A stretch of DNA of 64,000 nucleotides. Origin: Acanthochlamys bracteata (taxonomy: Eukaryota > Streptophyta > Magnoliopsida > Pandanales > Velloziaceae). Below are positions 24,742 to 35,513 of the stretch, piece by piece. The notes under the pieces were generated by a model. That model made no database searches. It was not told where the DNA came from and worked only from the letters and a program-made list of their open reading frames with translations. The stretch covers positions 1,116,001 through 1,180,000 of the forward strand of contig CM034140.1 in the NCBI GenBank assembly GCA_019914995.1, written 5' to 3'. The position numbers and the translations under genes were made by a program. Position 1 is the first letter of the stretch, and each line of letters starts with the position of its first letter.

Positions 24742-26420
24742 ATCGGACCTCTAAATCTCAGTTTTACTTCGGAGATGTTTTAGTCGTAAAAGACTCTATT
24801 TCCCTATTCAAGTCATCCTCACTTCATATATTTTAATTATTATTTTAAATTTTATTTTTATTTTTATTATAATTAAATTTATATTTATATTTTTAATTAT
24901 TATTTTGAATATTATCTTTTATCGAATTCAATTTTTTTAAAATTTTATTTTCGTAAAACTCACTTAATAAAATTAAGAAAGGACCGTTTCTGAAAACAAT
25001 TATCCCCTTTGTGCCAAAAAAAAATTTTGAGGACGTTTGCAAATATGTCATGTAAATATAATTATATATTCTCATGCTTCTAAATATAACACTGTTGCAC
25101 AATGTTACTATTGTTGCTGTTTCTGCAAATTATCAAAGTAGAACGAATATTTCATATAATTGGGCCTCTAAGAGAGCCCTTATATGCGAAATTTTCTTCT
25201 TATGAACGTTTCCGAAAATAAGTGGTGAATTAATGATTTTGTTGAGGCCACTAAAATGCAGTTTCTAATTATGTGACTACTTATTATAGGCCTCTAAATT
25301 CAGTTTTTACTTTATCCAAGAAGAAGCCCGATGTTGAAAAATGTATTCTTGTAGACTATTTCCACAAATTTACATATTTGTTTTCTATATCGGGCCTCTA
25401 ACATTTAGTTTCTACTTTATCGGAGACAGAGGCCGTTGTTGCAAACCTCCACCTTGTGGACGCTTATCGCCAAGGATTGTGTAAATGTGATGTTTTGTAT
25501 TATCCGCCCTTCAAAATGTTTCTAGTTTAACTAAGATAATCCCATATTCTTGCTAAATTTCTCTCTTGTGCGTTATTTCTGCAAATAGTCATAAAAGCGT
25601 ATTTTAAACGGTTATAATTTTATTTTTTTATTAAATTTTAAGTTTCAAATAGTTTATATATTTTAATTATACAAAAAATTTAAAATTTTATTTTTATATT
25701 CGAAATTCTAATTCTAATATTTTTATTTACATACTTTTCAATATAATTATATTTTTTAAATTTTTAATATATTTTTAAAGACTATTAAAATAAATATTAA
25801 ATTTTACTTTTATTTTATTTTTAAAAAAAATTTATTTTTATTTTTTATTTTTACGAAACTCAATTATGAATATTTAAAATATAGTCTAAATATCTCTCTT
25901 GTTGCGAAATTTCATCCTATGAACACATTATTCAAACTAGTTATGTTATATTATGTTTAAATTCGGAACTCTAAAAGAGATTTATACTTTGGGATCCGTT
26001 TTGTTCAGTTTAAAAAGATTTATTTTTGGACGATTTCTGCAAATACCATATGCAGCGGAGTTTTATGCTATCGGGCCTCTAAGTCTAAACATAATTTCTA
26101 CTTTATTAGATGTAGCTCGTTTCTGGAAACATTTGGTTTGTAGACGTTATTCAGCAATTTCATATGATAATGTTATGTTTTACATATAGGACCTCTAATA
26201 TTCAGTTTCTACTTTAGCAGAGACAAAGCCGTTTCTGCAAAACATGATTGTTATGGATTATATGTGCAAGGTCATTTAGTGAAACGTTGCACATCGAATT
26301 TTTAATGTCCTTTTAGTGAAATATCATCCATATATTTACATGATCAGGCAAATAAAATTCAGTTTCTACTTTATTGGAGACACAGTCTTGTTTTGCAAAA
26401 TATAGATAACTATTTGAAGA
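24742..26420. repeat. Degenerate ~105-116 bp repeat array
   Basis: About ten diverged units start with a TCGGGCCTCTAA-like word, followed by CAGTTTCTACTTTAT, then GGAGACAGAG, a TTGCAAA word and a TTTCTGCAAAT word. Unit starts are near 24742, 25160, 25285, 25390, 25500, 25961, 26070, 26186 and 26338. Neighbouring units are mostly 105-116 bases apart. Two AT-rich blocks (about 24830-24950 and 25598-25865) interrupt the array. There is no ORF across the units. It begins about 150 bases upstream of the CRIPT start codon on that gene's promoter side. Confidence 0.75.
25598..25865. mobile_element. AT-rich insertion splitting the repeat array
   Basis: Almost pure A/T block with TTTTATTTTTTTATTAAAT at the left and ACGAAACTCAATTATG at the right. 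It sits between two halves of the 24742-26420 array, so it looks like a MITE-like insertion made after the array formed. Its similarity to the family core is only general. Confidence 0.4.
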
Positions 26421-26453
26421 TTTTAGAGGAGTTAAGAAACAAAAAATTTGATT

Positions 26454-26690
26454 TCTGAGAATGCTATGAAATTAAAATTTTTTAAATTAAAATTTTTTTT
26501 ATTTTATCTCCAAAAATAAGTTTTATTTTTTATTTTAAAAACTTTTTATTTTATCACAATATAAATTTTTTAATATATTTTAAAATTTAAATGATTTTTA
26601 TAAATATTATAAATTTTTATTGAAAACATAAATAAAATGAATTGAAATGAAATGGAAAATAACGCTCTATCAAACGGCTCCTTAGAAAAA
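26454..26690. mobile_element. AT-rich MITE-like element, copy 3
   Basis: Starts with GAATGCTATGAAATTAAAA, contains TTTTTTAATATATTTTAAAA near 26567, and ends near CGCTCTATCAAACGG. The near-palindromic A/T layout matches copies 1 and 2. Confidence 0.5.
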
Positions 26691-26754
26691 ATAAAAATCT
26701 TTTCTTCTTCATGATTCAGATATAAAATAACCAGCGAAGTTTTTTGGAAATTTG

Positions 26755-26900
26755 AGAGTGATTTTAAAAAATATTTTTTTAGAAGTAAGAAAATTTTAAT
26801 ATATAAAATGTTTTGTATTTTTTAAAATTTTAGATAAATTTTATTTTAAAATGTAAAATATAAAATTGAAATTTTGATTTTTTTGACCAAACGCGCCCTT
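26755..26900. mobile_element. AT-rich MITE-like element, copy 4 (short)
   Basis: Left end GAGTGATTTTAAAAAATAT, right end TTTGACCAAACGCGCCC. The CAAACGC right edge recurs in other copies. It is shorter than the full family members. Confidence 0.5.
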
Positions 26901-26904
26901 CGCA

Positions 26905-28200
26905 CCGCTTTAAGTTGAGGAAGAATATCTGTAGCAAGTTAGGACAGTACTGAAAACGTTAGTTAATTCTTTACGAAATAAGAAGGCAGTTTAGAAACTA
27001 CCACAAATGGAAAAGAACATATATACCTATTGTATCAAACATCACCTATGGAAATTATGACACCATGGAAATAATGTAATTTTTTGAAAAAATTTTAATT
27101 TTTTTAAAAACAAGTTTACCTTATTTTTGAAAAAATAATAAAACTTATATATATATAATGTACAATTTACTTATATTTCTAAATTCTGTAAATAAATTTC
27201 ATTTTCTAAAGAAATGAAAAAAATAAAAAAGTACTTTCTTACGAAATATTTCAGTTGCTCAAAATAAATTATTTAAAAATAAGTTTTATATTTATATTTT
27301 AATTATATTTAGAAGTGATATAAAATTAATTTGAAAATATTTTTTTATATTTCAGTAATATTTACAAGCGAGTATAATAAATAAGCGTTAGGAGTGAAAT
27401 TACGTGAACTGAATTACTAAGGAACTCAGATTTATAACTAGAGTTTCGAATAAAAACTACTATAGTACACCCAAATTTGAAGTATAAATACAGCTACAAT
27501 ATATGAAATAGCTCCAAATTTTAAATCCAATAAAGAAATTAAGTTCGGGGTAACCCAAACACGCACTCAGTATCCATAACTTTGAAATTTCATTAACCAA
27601 AAAAATTTAAAAATAATTGTAATAATAATTAATTGTTTAAATACCAGTTAAAAGTTTAAAACACCACGTAGAAATAAAACAGATAAGTTTTGTAACATAG
27701 ACTTTTTATTTTAATATAGAATTGAAAAAAAAACAAAAATTAGTTTAATCAGGGGAGCATTTTAAAAATATTTGTAAAATAAAATTTTCTAAAATAAAAC
27801 AATATTTTTATTTTTAAAAAATAATTAAAATATATAATTAAACAATTTTTTATATAAAACTTTTTTATATTTTAAAATTTTTTATATAATATAAAATTAA
27901 AAATTATTTTTTTAATAAGCTAACTAAACGCACCGTGGATGCGGGTCTGAGATGAGAGTTCGCGTTAATTCTCCGCGACCGAAAGAAATGCTTCAGTTAT
28001 TAAAATATTATTATTTATTTTAATTTTCTATTTGTTATCCAACCACCTGTCATCTTCTATAACAGAAGCGAATAACAGAATCTTGTTCGATCAAGAAAAA
28101 CAATTTCTAATGGAAAAGTCTCAGAAAAATTTATTACAATTATTACTGAATTCGGAGAAGATGAAAAATTAAATGTGTTCCAAATATAGAGCGCGTTTCG
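26905..28200. other. AT-rich intergenic DNA before the OTU gene
   Basis: No gene seen. It contains two further AT-rich MITE-like blocks, about 27065-27245 and about 27755-27935. The second starts GGGGAGCATTTTAAAAATAT and ends CTAACTAAACGCACCG. Confidence 0.5.
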
Positions 28201-28813
28201 GTCTTTAAAATTTGCCTCCCTCCCAGTCTCTATCTCCTCACTGGTTGTTCACACAAGAAAGTTGTAAGATTTTTCTCCAAATCTTTGCTTTTTTGAGTCT
28301 GATCTTGTTCAGGAGTTTGTTTCAGGTCTGAATTCCAATTCTGATCCTGAAGTTTGATTCTTTTTTCGGTTTCTTGATAGTATTATGGCGAAATTTGCTC
28401 TTCAGATGTTTCTTGTTTTTGTTTTTATTTGCTATTTTTCGACAAGTTAAAGATTCGTGCTTTATTGAATTTTAGCCAATCTGAGCTATACCCAGATGAA
28501 AATTTGTGAATTTAGATCTAAGATTGCAGTTGAAATCAGTCCTCTGGACGGTTTTGTTAATTCCAAAGTATTGTCCAAGTTGAATTAGAAGACTTTCAAT
28601 TCTGGGCAACTCTGAGATTCGGTGGAAAAAGCCTTCTTGTTGAAGGAAGCTCAAATAAGTTTTTTTATTCTTCTTTTTGTTTTTTATTAAATTAATTATG
28701 TTGTACTGTTGTAAGAGATTAACTCTAGTCATTGTGATGCTTATCTTTTGAGAAGTTTGGAAACAAGAAGCTGAATTTTGCTTGAAATTTCACAGTTGAG
28801 GTATCTGCTACCA

Positions 28814-30529
28814 ATGGAAGGAGTCATTGTGAGGAGAGTTATTCCTTCAGATAACAGCTGCCTTTTCAATGCTGTTGGGTCAGTATTGGGTTGCTTAGTC
28901 GTTTGGACAGTTAAACTACAAATTGTTCTCTTGCCTTGTGCTAATCTATTCAACCTAATATGTTGCAGATATGTGATGGAACATAACAAAAACAAAGCTC
29001 CAGAGTTGAGACAGGTTGACATATGTTCAGTGCTTTTATTAATCTGAGCTTTCATGATGTGTTACTTGATCTATTTTTAAATTGTGAACACATTTTTGCA
29101 GAGACTTAATTACTCAACCATCCATTTTAGGGACATAGTTCTACCTGAATATCAATTTGAGTCTCGAACCAGCCTTACTTGATCTAAAACCAGTTGCATT
29201 AGAGAGGATCTTATTCATTTTTGGTTTGTATTTAAACAATCATCCACTGGTTTTCATGGGGGTTCTAAATTTACTACAATTAAAGATGTCATTTATTTTT
29301 CTGTTATATGTTCGCATGGCGTTTCAAGCTGGGTGGCAATGCATGAGTCCATTCCCTGATTTATTAGCTTGCTTTTAAGATAATGCAGATTTATAAGTAA
29401 CAACGTGGTTGGCTGTGAATATCTATTTGCACAAATTTTCTGTTGGTATGCGTAAGAAGAGTAATTTCTTTATGTTCTCATACAGGTTATTGCAGCAGTG
29501 GTCGCAAGCGATACTTCAAAGTATAATGAAGCATTTCTTGGAAAGTCAAATGCAGAATACTGTGCATGGATATTGGATCCTAGCAAATGGGGAGGTTAGT
29601 TCTCAATGCAACGCTCCGCTTTGTGAACTTTTGAGGGTTTCTCACACTTATGATTATTATTTACTGTTTTAATAGAATCTAACTGCTTTTGTCATCTCGT
29701 TATAGGTGCCATTGAACTTTCAATATTATCTGAGTATTATGGGCGTGAAATTGCTGCATATGACATTCAAACCACTCGCTGTGATTTGTATGGTCAGGCA
29801 AGTAGATTTTGTCTCTCCCTTTACATATATTATACTGCACTTAATATGAAGTCTTACTGTGTGCATTTTGCTTCCAACACAGGAAAAGAATTATGCTGAA
29901 CGAGTTATGCTTATCTATGATGGCCTCCACTATGATGCCTTAGCGGTAATCTACCAAAGGAACCTCTAATTGTTACTATTAATAAATGAACCATGTCGAG
30001 CATAATGTGCAAACACGAGTTTCTTATGGAACTTTTGATTGGCAGATGTCTCCATTTGAAGGAGCACCTGAAGAATTTGACCAGACAATTTTTGCTGTTG
30101 ACAGAAAACGCTCTATCGGGGCTGTTGAAAATCTTGCTCTTAATCTCGTGATAGATGCAAACAAGTAAAACTTCATGATCTTCCAATTCTCCTTTCTGTT
30201 TTAGTACAGATTTCTGTTTTGCTTTCTTCCTTGTTCCTTCCCTTGCACTTTCATACATCAAAGAGCAGAAAGATTAACTTATCTATGTTTATCCATACCA
30301 GGAAGAGGAGCTACACTGACACCGCCAACTTTACTCTACGTTGTGGTGTATGCCAAATTGGTCTCGTAGGTCAAAAGGTTTGTACCTTAGCTAATCACAT
30401 TTGGTTTTATTTCACTGCAGTACTATTTGTGTTTTATCTGCGGTAACGGACCTGTTGCTGTTGATCATTTAGGAAGCTGTGGAGCATGCACAATCAACTG
30501 GCCATGTCAACTTTCAGGAATACCTATAA
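28814..30529 (+). CDS. OTU2: Ubiquitin thioesterase OTU1/YOD1-type (plant OTU2-like)
   Basis: Eight exons (28814-28878, 28969-29014, 29486-29594, 29706-29797, 29883-29945, 30046-30164, 30302-30377, 30473-30529) give 208 aa. This cysteine protease removes ubiquitin chains; the YOD1/OTU1 branch works with the p97/CDC48 unfoldase. The catalytic motif SDNSCLFNAV has Asp13 and Cys16, and the catalytic His120 lies in YDGLHYDAL. WILDPSKWGG and AIELSILSEYYGREIAAYDI are typical OTU blocks. The C-terminus carries a C2H2-like zinc finger, Cys179-x2-Cys182 (CGVC) with His195 and His201 (EHAQSTGHVNF). It lacks the N-terminal UBX-like domain of animal YOD1, as expected for the plant short form. A 5' UTR intron probably ends at 28794 (TTTCACAG). 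Intron 4 uses a GC donor (CAG|GCAAGT at 29798). A decayed duplicate follows at 30790-31402. Confidence 0.95.
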
Positions 30530-30789
30530 TTTAGGCATCTTCTTTAAAGCTTTCATCTGTTATGGATACCTCATTAATTTCTTTATGAAAGTTAATAAAG
30601 TACTGGCTGTATGATTAATTGAATGCTCTATTGTTGTAATCATTAATGTCATCATTTGTTGTAATAATAAATGTACATTATGTTTGGTTATTATTAGGCT
30701 AGAACTTTGGGCATCTATATATATTCATGTTCTGCATTTGTGACTTTAATTTAATATATGTCTGAGCTATTGTTTTATCTCTAGTTTAG

Positions 30790-31402
30790 TAGTAAAGCCT
30801 GTAGGAAGCCATTTGGAAATATGCTGGATAAACATTTTCCAACAAGAAGGTGTTCATGGAGACACGGAGAAAAAGATTGCCCTTGTTTACTGCTGAAGGT
30901 ATGTACTGTCTAGATTCTACTATCTTTCTTTCTTTCTTTCCCATCATTCTGTTATGTATCTCTTGCATATATAAGATTGCTTTCCTCATCTTCTGAAGGA
31001 GGCTATTGAACTTTCCATAGTATTCAGCATTGATTAGTCTATTATGGACGTGGCCCAATTGGTTATGACATGAGATCAGCTCGTGATTTCTTATGGTTGG
31101 GTGAGTAGAGTTTATTTATTGGTTTCAGTTGTTATTCGCAATTATTTCTATGAAGCCTTACTGTAAGCATTTGTCCTCGATGCAGGAAACCAAGAATGGA
31201 ATCTGTTCATTACAGAATGCTTCATGGCAGCCCTGCTTGTCAATGCTATTTCAATATCAAAAACAGGAGATTCGCAGACAGCATCAGCTTTGCTATGCTG
31301 CCAAATCAGTATCATTGGTTAATAACCTTGGATACTGGTGCTCTCGGTCCTTTAGGAGTACTGTCGGGCATGCACAAGCCACTAACCATGGTAACTTCTA
31401 GA
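30790..31402 (+). pseudogene. Decayed duplicate of the OTU gene
   Basis: The segment after 31000 (GGCTATTGAACTTTCCATAG, then ATTATGGACGTGG) aligns with OTU exon 4 but has in-frame stops. The following intron also aligns: TTACTGTAAGCATTTG against TTACTGTGTGCATTTTG. The sequence at 31360-31400 (GGGCATGCACAAGCCACTAA) aligns with OTU exon 8, encoding VGHAQATNHGNF before TAG where the parent has VEHAQSTGHVNFQ. TGCCAAATCAGTATCATTGG near 31297 matches the zinc-finger exon. No catalytic Cys exon was found, so the copy is partial and broken. Because intron sequence is shared, it arose by DNA duplication and not by retroposition. Confidence 0.75.
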
Positions 31403-31944
31403 AATAGACTACTGATACTGCACAAACAGTAAACAGTTGATATTCATGAATTGCTGTACATAATGAATGGCGTATCTTTGTTAAGAGACATATACATCTC
31501 TAACGTGGTTAAGGAATATCTTTTGGATATTTGGTATTTCATCTATTTGTTATTCTATGAACAATCTTTCTAATAATGGATTTCTTGTATATTCATCTTG
31601 AATGTTCGTTTGGTTTCATTGAGAGACTGTTCTGAAACATGCTTTCTAAATTGTGTTTGAGGAAGTTGCTCGTGATCAAATTTCAAGGACACAATTAGAA
31701 AGACTTCACACAGCATGTCTTTATTGAGTCATTAGTTTCTCTGTAATTTTGTGTGAATCTCTCCAAGTTTCTCTTGTTGTGAGTGTTCGTTGTTGCGAGA
31801 GAGATCACTGAGCTCAAACCATTGAATAACACCTTATAACTTTGTCGGAAAGTTACGGAAAGGCTTGCACGGTTGCATCCGTAAGGACTTAGCGAAATTT
31901 AGAAGGCTGTGGTGAGGTGTCTTTGGTGAAGAAAACACTGGCTG
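31403..31944. other. Intergenic DNA after the OTU duplicate
   Basis: No gene recognised. The 31740-31940 part is less AT-rich than its surroundings and may be transposon-derived, but I see no diagnostic domain or terminal repeat. Confidence 0.4.
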
Positions 31945-32215
31945 AGGGTGCGTTTGGCATCATTTCAAAAGTAATTTTTTAATTTTTTTAATTTTATATT
32001 TTTTAATATATATTTTATAAGTATTTAAAAATTTTATTTAAAAATTTTATTTAAAAATTTAGATAGTATAGAAAAATTTTATGTAATGAGATATTTTTAT
32101 TGTATATTTTGTATTATTTTTCTGAAAATAAAAAAATATAATATATTTTTAAAAAAAATAAAAATATTTTCTATTTCAAAAAAATTTCATTTGATAAGTA
32201 ATTTCAGAGTCTTGG
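31945..32215. mobile_element. AT-rich MITE-like element, copy 5
   Basis: Left edge GGGTGCGTTTGGCATCATTT. The core TTTTTTAATATATATTTTAT near 31998 is the same as copy 1, followed by AAGTATTTAAAAATTTTATT. The right edge is ATTTCATTTGATAAGTAATT. It is in the same orientation as copy 1. Confidence 0.6.
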
Positions 32216-32474
32216 GGTAGTAACGTTAGCTAATGTTGTTAGTAGATTGTACTTGAAGGCTTTCAAAGTGACATGAAAGTTACTAGCGAGTGTGCTGAAG
32301 CAGGTAAAAATTTTAGTTGCTATTAGCTTGATTTTTTTTGCAATTGTGTTTACATTTTATTGTGCTAATAAATTTCGGTGCAAACTACATTAAATATTCA
32401 GTTATGCATTAGTTACCTTTCAGTCAAGTGAATAAATTGTTCATGAAGAACTAGTTTTTTCTAAGAGTGATAAT

Positions 32475-32880
32475 ATATAACCTAATGAACCCAATTCGAA
32501 ATTGATTTATTTAAATCAGATTCAGTTGATTTTAGATTGGTTCGAATTAGTTTAAAGTCAACTTGAAATCGACTCAATAAATTAAATGAGTTCTAGTAAG
32601 TTTCAATTTCACTTAAATTGATCTAATTTGTATAATTATTCGTATAGTATATATTAGCTAATATTTAAAAAAAATATTTAGAACAATGATATTAAATTTA
32701 TTTTTTTCTTAATTTATCAAAATTTATTAAATTAACCTTTTCGTATATTGAACATTTAGTACTTAACAATTTTCATATATTATTTTTTAAAATTAATTTT
32801 TATATTTTATATTTTAATATTTTTAATTATTAAATAGATCGATCGAATTTGATCTATTCATTAAATTTTCATCTAGGAAA
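32475..32880. repeat. AT-rich decayed element with repeated GATT/AATC words
   Basis: Begins with words such as CCCAATTCGAAATTGATT and GATTGGTTCGAATTAG, runs through A/T-only sequence and ends with AGATCGATCGAATTTGATC. The overall plan resembles the elements at 18955-19525 and 48747-49295. Confidence 0.4.
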
Positions 32881-33308
32881 AGGTTTCTTAGCATATCTAT
32901 TTCGCATGTCCTCTAGAAACCAAAGCAAAACAGAGCTGCTTTGGTATACTGGTAAACACACGTCTCTTTATGTTTTCCTCTTCTAAAAGTTTCATTAGTT
33001 CAAATAAATACTGCTACCAAAACTTATTTTATATGAAAATGCATATAACGTAACTAGTACTTACAGTTGATTATTGACCATAATACATTCATTAATAATA
33101 TGTTAACAGAAATATCCATATATCTAAATTCAATTCCAGAAGAAGAAAGAAAAAAAGAACTTGCTTCTGTCCGCGCGCTGAACATCAGCAGTCCAACATT
33201 TCGACTAGGTCGTGTAAAAGAAAAGAAAATTTTCCATTAATAATTCGCCCGCCAGCGAGCGGAGTTGCTCGATTAACATCTCTTCCACATCTACATATCT
33301 CCGGTTAT

Positions 33309-33315
33309 CTATAAA
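33309..33315 (+). promoter_or_regulatory. Predicted TATA box of the MGNC gene
   Basis: CTATAAAATG sits about 70 bases upstream of the start codon. This would place transcription start near 33340 and leave a leader of about 40 bases. Confidence 0.5.
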
Positions 33316-33382
33316 ATGCTCTAGCTTTTGCATCAATTCCAAGTACGTAAGCCTACAGGTTGGCAGATATTGGTCGATGTTC

Positions 33383-33646
33383 ATGGGGAATTGTTTCAAG
33401 CTCAGCTTGTCGAAAAGAGCTAAAGCAGTAGCGGATTATCAAGAAGTAGCAAGATCAGAAACTGATCATCATTATTATCAAATGAAGATGACAATTACCA
33501 AGAAGCAACTTGAGGAACTGCTGCAGCTACTTGATACCCAACGAGTACCTGTTCAAGTGAAGACGGATAACGGTGAAGGCCAGCGTTCACTGCCCCGGCG
33601 GTCATGGAAGCCGGAGTTGCTAACCATTCCTGAGTTATCTGAATAG
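33383..33646 (+). CDS. Small MGNC protein, putative N-myristoylated
   Basis: Single exon, 87 aa. The protein starts MGNCFKLSLSKR, a good N-myristoylation plus palmitoylation signature (Gly2, Cys4), so plasma-membrane attachment is likely. The middle is ITKKQLEELLQLLDTQRVP, an amphipathic Leu-rich helix. The end is RSWKPELLTIPELSE. A helix followed by RSW(K/R)P-x-L-x-x-IPE is a recurring pattern in short uncharacterised plant proteins. An in-frame ATG six bases upstream (33377) would give MFMGNC and block myristoylation; I chose the second ATG for that reason. The TATA-like motif at 33309 supports an expressed gene. Function unknown. Confidence 0.7.
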   Translation: MGNCFKLSLSKRAKAVADYQEVARSETDHHYYQMKMTITKKQLEELLQLLDTQRVPVQVKTDNGEGQRSLPRRSWKPELLTIPELSE

Positions 33647-34665
33647 TGATTACTTTCTAACTAATTCATGTATACAAGTTGAAGTTGCTCCTCTAATTAA
33701 AAGGGGACCAAATTAATGTTGCAGCTCAACACATGTAGTGAAAACATTTGCGAAGCATCTGCAGATTATTATGATTCAAAATTTTTATATTCATCTGAGA
33801 ACTCCATATAAGAATTATTGTAGTATTATATATATTTAAGCCATCTTTTTTTTTCCTGCGTGAGAGAGGTCGCAGGAAGAAGATGACCGAAGCAATATTT
33901 CCGAGAAAAAGCCTGAGCATGGCCTTGCTCATCTTACACTTTGGTTTTATTCAGTTCTTTTTACGGTCGCGTTTGAGATTGGCTGGTAATTTGATTTTCT
34001 TCTGTTCTTGTATTTTTTTTCTTTTCATCGAGCGGTGTTTATTTAGATATATGATTGGCTTCTATGTGGACTTGTGGAGTGAATGCTCTATACTAGTGTG
34101 ATCTCTTGCTGGAAATTTAATTGAACTGTTTCTTTTGATACGTCGAGAGCTTTTGGTTCCCTAACTTATAGATTAACTCTTGTACATAGTTGCATTGGTA
34201 GCTTTTGGTTAATTTTGTTAATCGTGTCATATCTCTATAGCATAGCCTCTTTCTATCATGATCTTTGATTGATAGAAAAAGAGTTTTCATCAATGAGTTT
34301 CATCTCTTAGGATGCAAAGCTATATATTTCACTGGGGAACTGTTGCTTTGTTAAATGTATCTTCTCAGTCATAGCCCTAATGTTTCTGCTGTTAATCTTC
34401 TTGTAGAAATAGCATGTAATCTAAGAAAATAATATCTATACCTCTTCAATTGATACCCTCTTCTCTATATAAAGAAAGTTGTTGATCTTATGCATCCATG
34501 TCTGCTCAAACTGACAATTAATCTACTTAAAAATCTTGACATCTAATAGAAGAAAATCATTACCTTATTTGTGATTGTACCAAATTCTTCTGTTATTTAT
34601 AGATTGAGATCAATAATCTGTTTTTACATGTTAAGTGAACTAGTCTTGTTATTCTTTGATTTGAA
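33647..34665. other. Region between the MGNC gene and the next small gene
   Basis: Probably holds the 3' UTR of the MGNC gene and the promoter and leader of the gene at 34666. A 72-codon ORF at 33883 starts with a hydrophobic stretch (MALLILHFGFIQFF). A donor-like CTG|GTAATT follows at about 33986. It could be a 5' leader exon or an upstream ORF, and I cannot decide from sequence. Confidence 0.4.
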
Positions 34666-34968
34666 ATGAGCTTGAGCTATCAAGGAAAATCTGCGACTTA
34701 CTCAAGGATTTCAAAAGAAGACCCAGATGAAGTCCGTCACCGGAATGCTCAGTTCCTGATTTACAAGGTGATGAAGAGAGCCGATCGCCAGAGAAGACCT
34801 TCAATTTTTATGGGAAAGGCCTGCGGGATAAGATTCAAGGTTCGTAGGCGATTGAAGATAATAAGATCTAGAATACGCAGGTTTAATACTTACTTTTGCA
34901 AGAGACTTGTGAAGCATGTTAAGTACTTCAAGCATGCTATTTGTGGCGAAACCACTTCGACTTCCTAA
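34666..34968 (+). CDS. Small basic protein, unknown function (tandem pair, copy A)
   Basis: Single exon, 100 aa, very basic. The N-terminus reads MSLSYQGKSATYSRISKED and the middle FLIYKVMKRADRQRRPS. The C-terminal half is dense in Arg and Lys (FKVRRRLKIIRSRIRRFNTY, then KRLVKHVKYFKHAICGE). No signal peptide or known catalytic motif. A similarly sized neighbour at 35514 shares the YSR(I/L)xKED motif near its N-terminus, so the two may be diverged tandem paralogues. The long clean frame, the ATG and the coding-like amino acid pattern argue for a real gene. The function is not recognised. Confidence 0.6.
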   Translation: MSLSYQGKSATYSRISKEDPDEVRHRNAQFLIYKVMKRADRQRRPSIFMGKACGIRFKVRRRLKIIRSRIRRFNTYFCKRLVKHVKYFKHAICGETTSTS

Positions 34969-35513
34969 ATGTAATTAATTAGCGCCATCTTTCTTTTTCA
35001 TTTCTCTTTTCTATACTTATGCTGGATGTCTTCTTGAGTCTAAGTGTAGCCATGTCCAGTTTATAGCAGTTCCAAGTAATGGCTGCAGTATTCATATCTA
35101 CATATGGATAAGGAACAACTCATACAGAGATTCTTTAATCTCTAGTATAATACAACTAACCGTGACGAGTTGGTAATAATAGTAGTTGCAGCAACTACTA
35201 CTATAAACTAATCTTCCATTTCGACTAAGTTACACTCAAAACAAAATTTTTTTTTGTTTGTTTTTGTGTTATTCCATACGTCAATTAGTTCAGCAGTAGT
35301 AATCTAAATAATGAGTTAACTTCTAAAGCCTCACCTGCTGCGATAGCGATGATTCTTGTTTTCTTCAATCTAATACGAAATTTTACTAGCTCCACGTTTT
35401 AAAGGACAAGAGTAGACAACCATGTCCATAACTGAAGTTGTTCATGCATGTAAATTAAACTTGGCTTCTTTGCTTTACAGTATTTTTTCCTTCTCTGAGC
35501 AAAAGGAGTGAAC
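34969..35513. other. Spacer between the two small basic genes
   Basis: 3' UTR of copy A and promoter/leader of copy B are expected here. No coding signal is seen. A short palindrome-like AGTAGTTGCAGCAACTACTA lies near 35182. Confidence 0.5.

Noticed and set aside
29911-30261. 116-codon minus-strand frame
   Set aside because: It is the shadow of OTU exons 5 and 6 on the other strand.
33205-33399. 64-codon minus-strand frame with a helical, coding-like look (LTYLELMQKLEHFIDNRRY)
   Set aside because: It overlaps the promoter and start of the MGNC gene. It has no supporting motif, and a chance frame is more likely.
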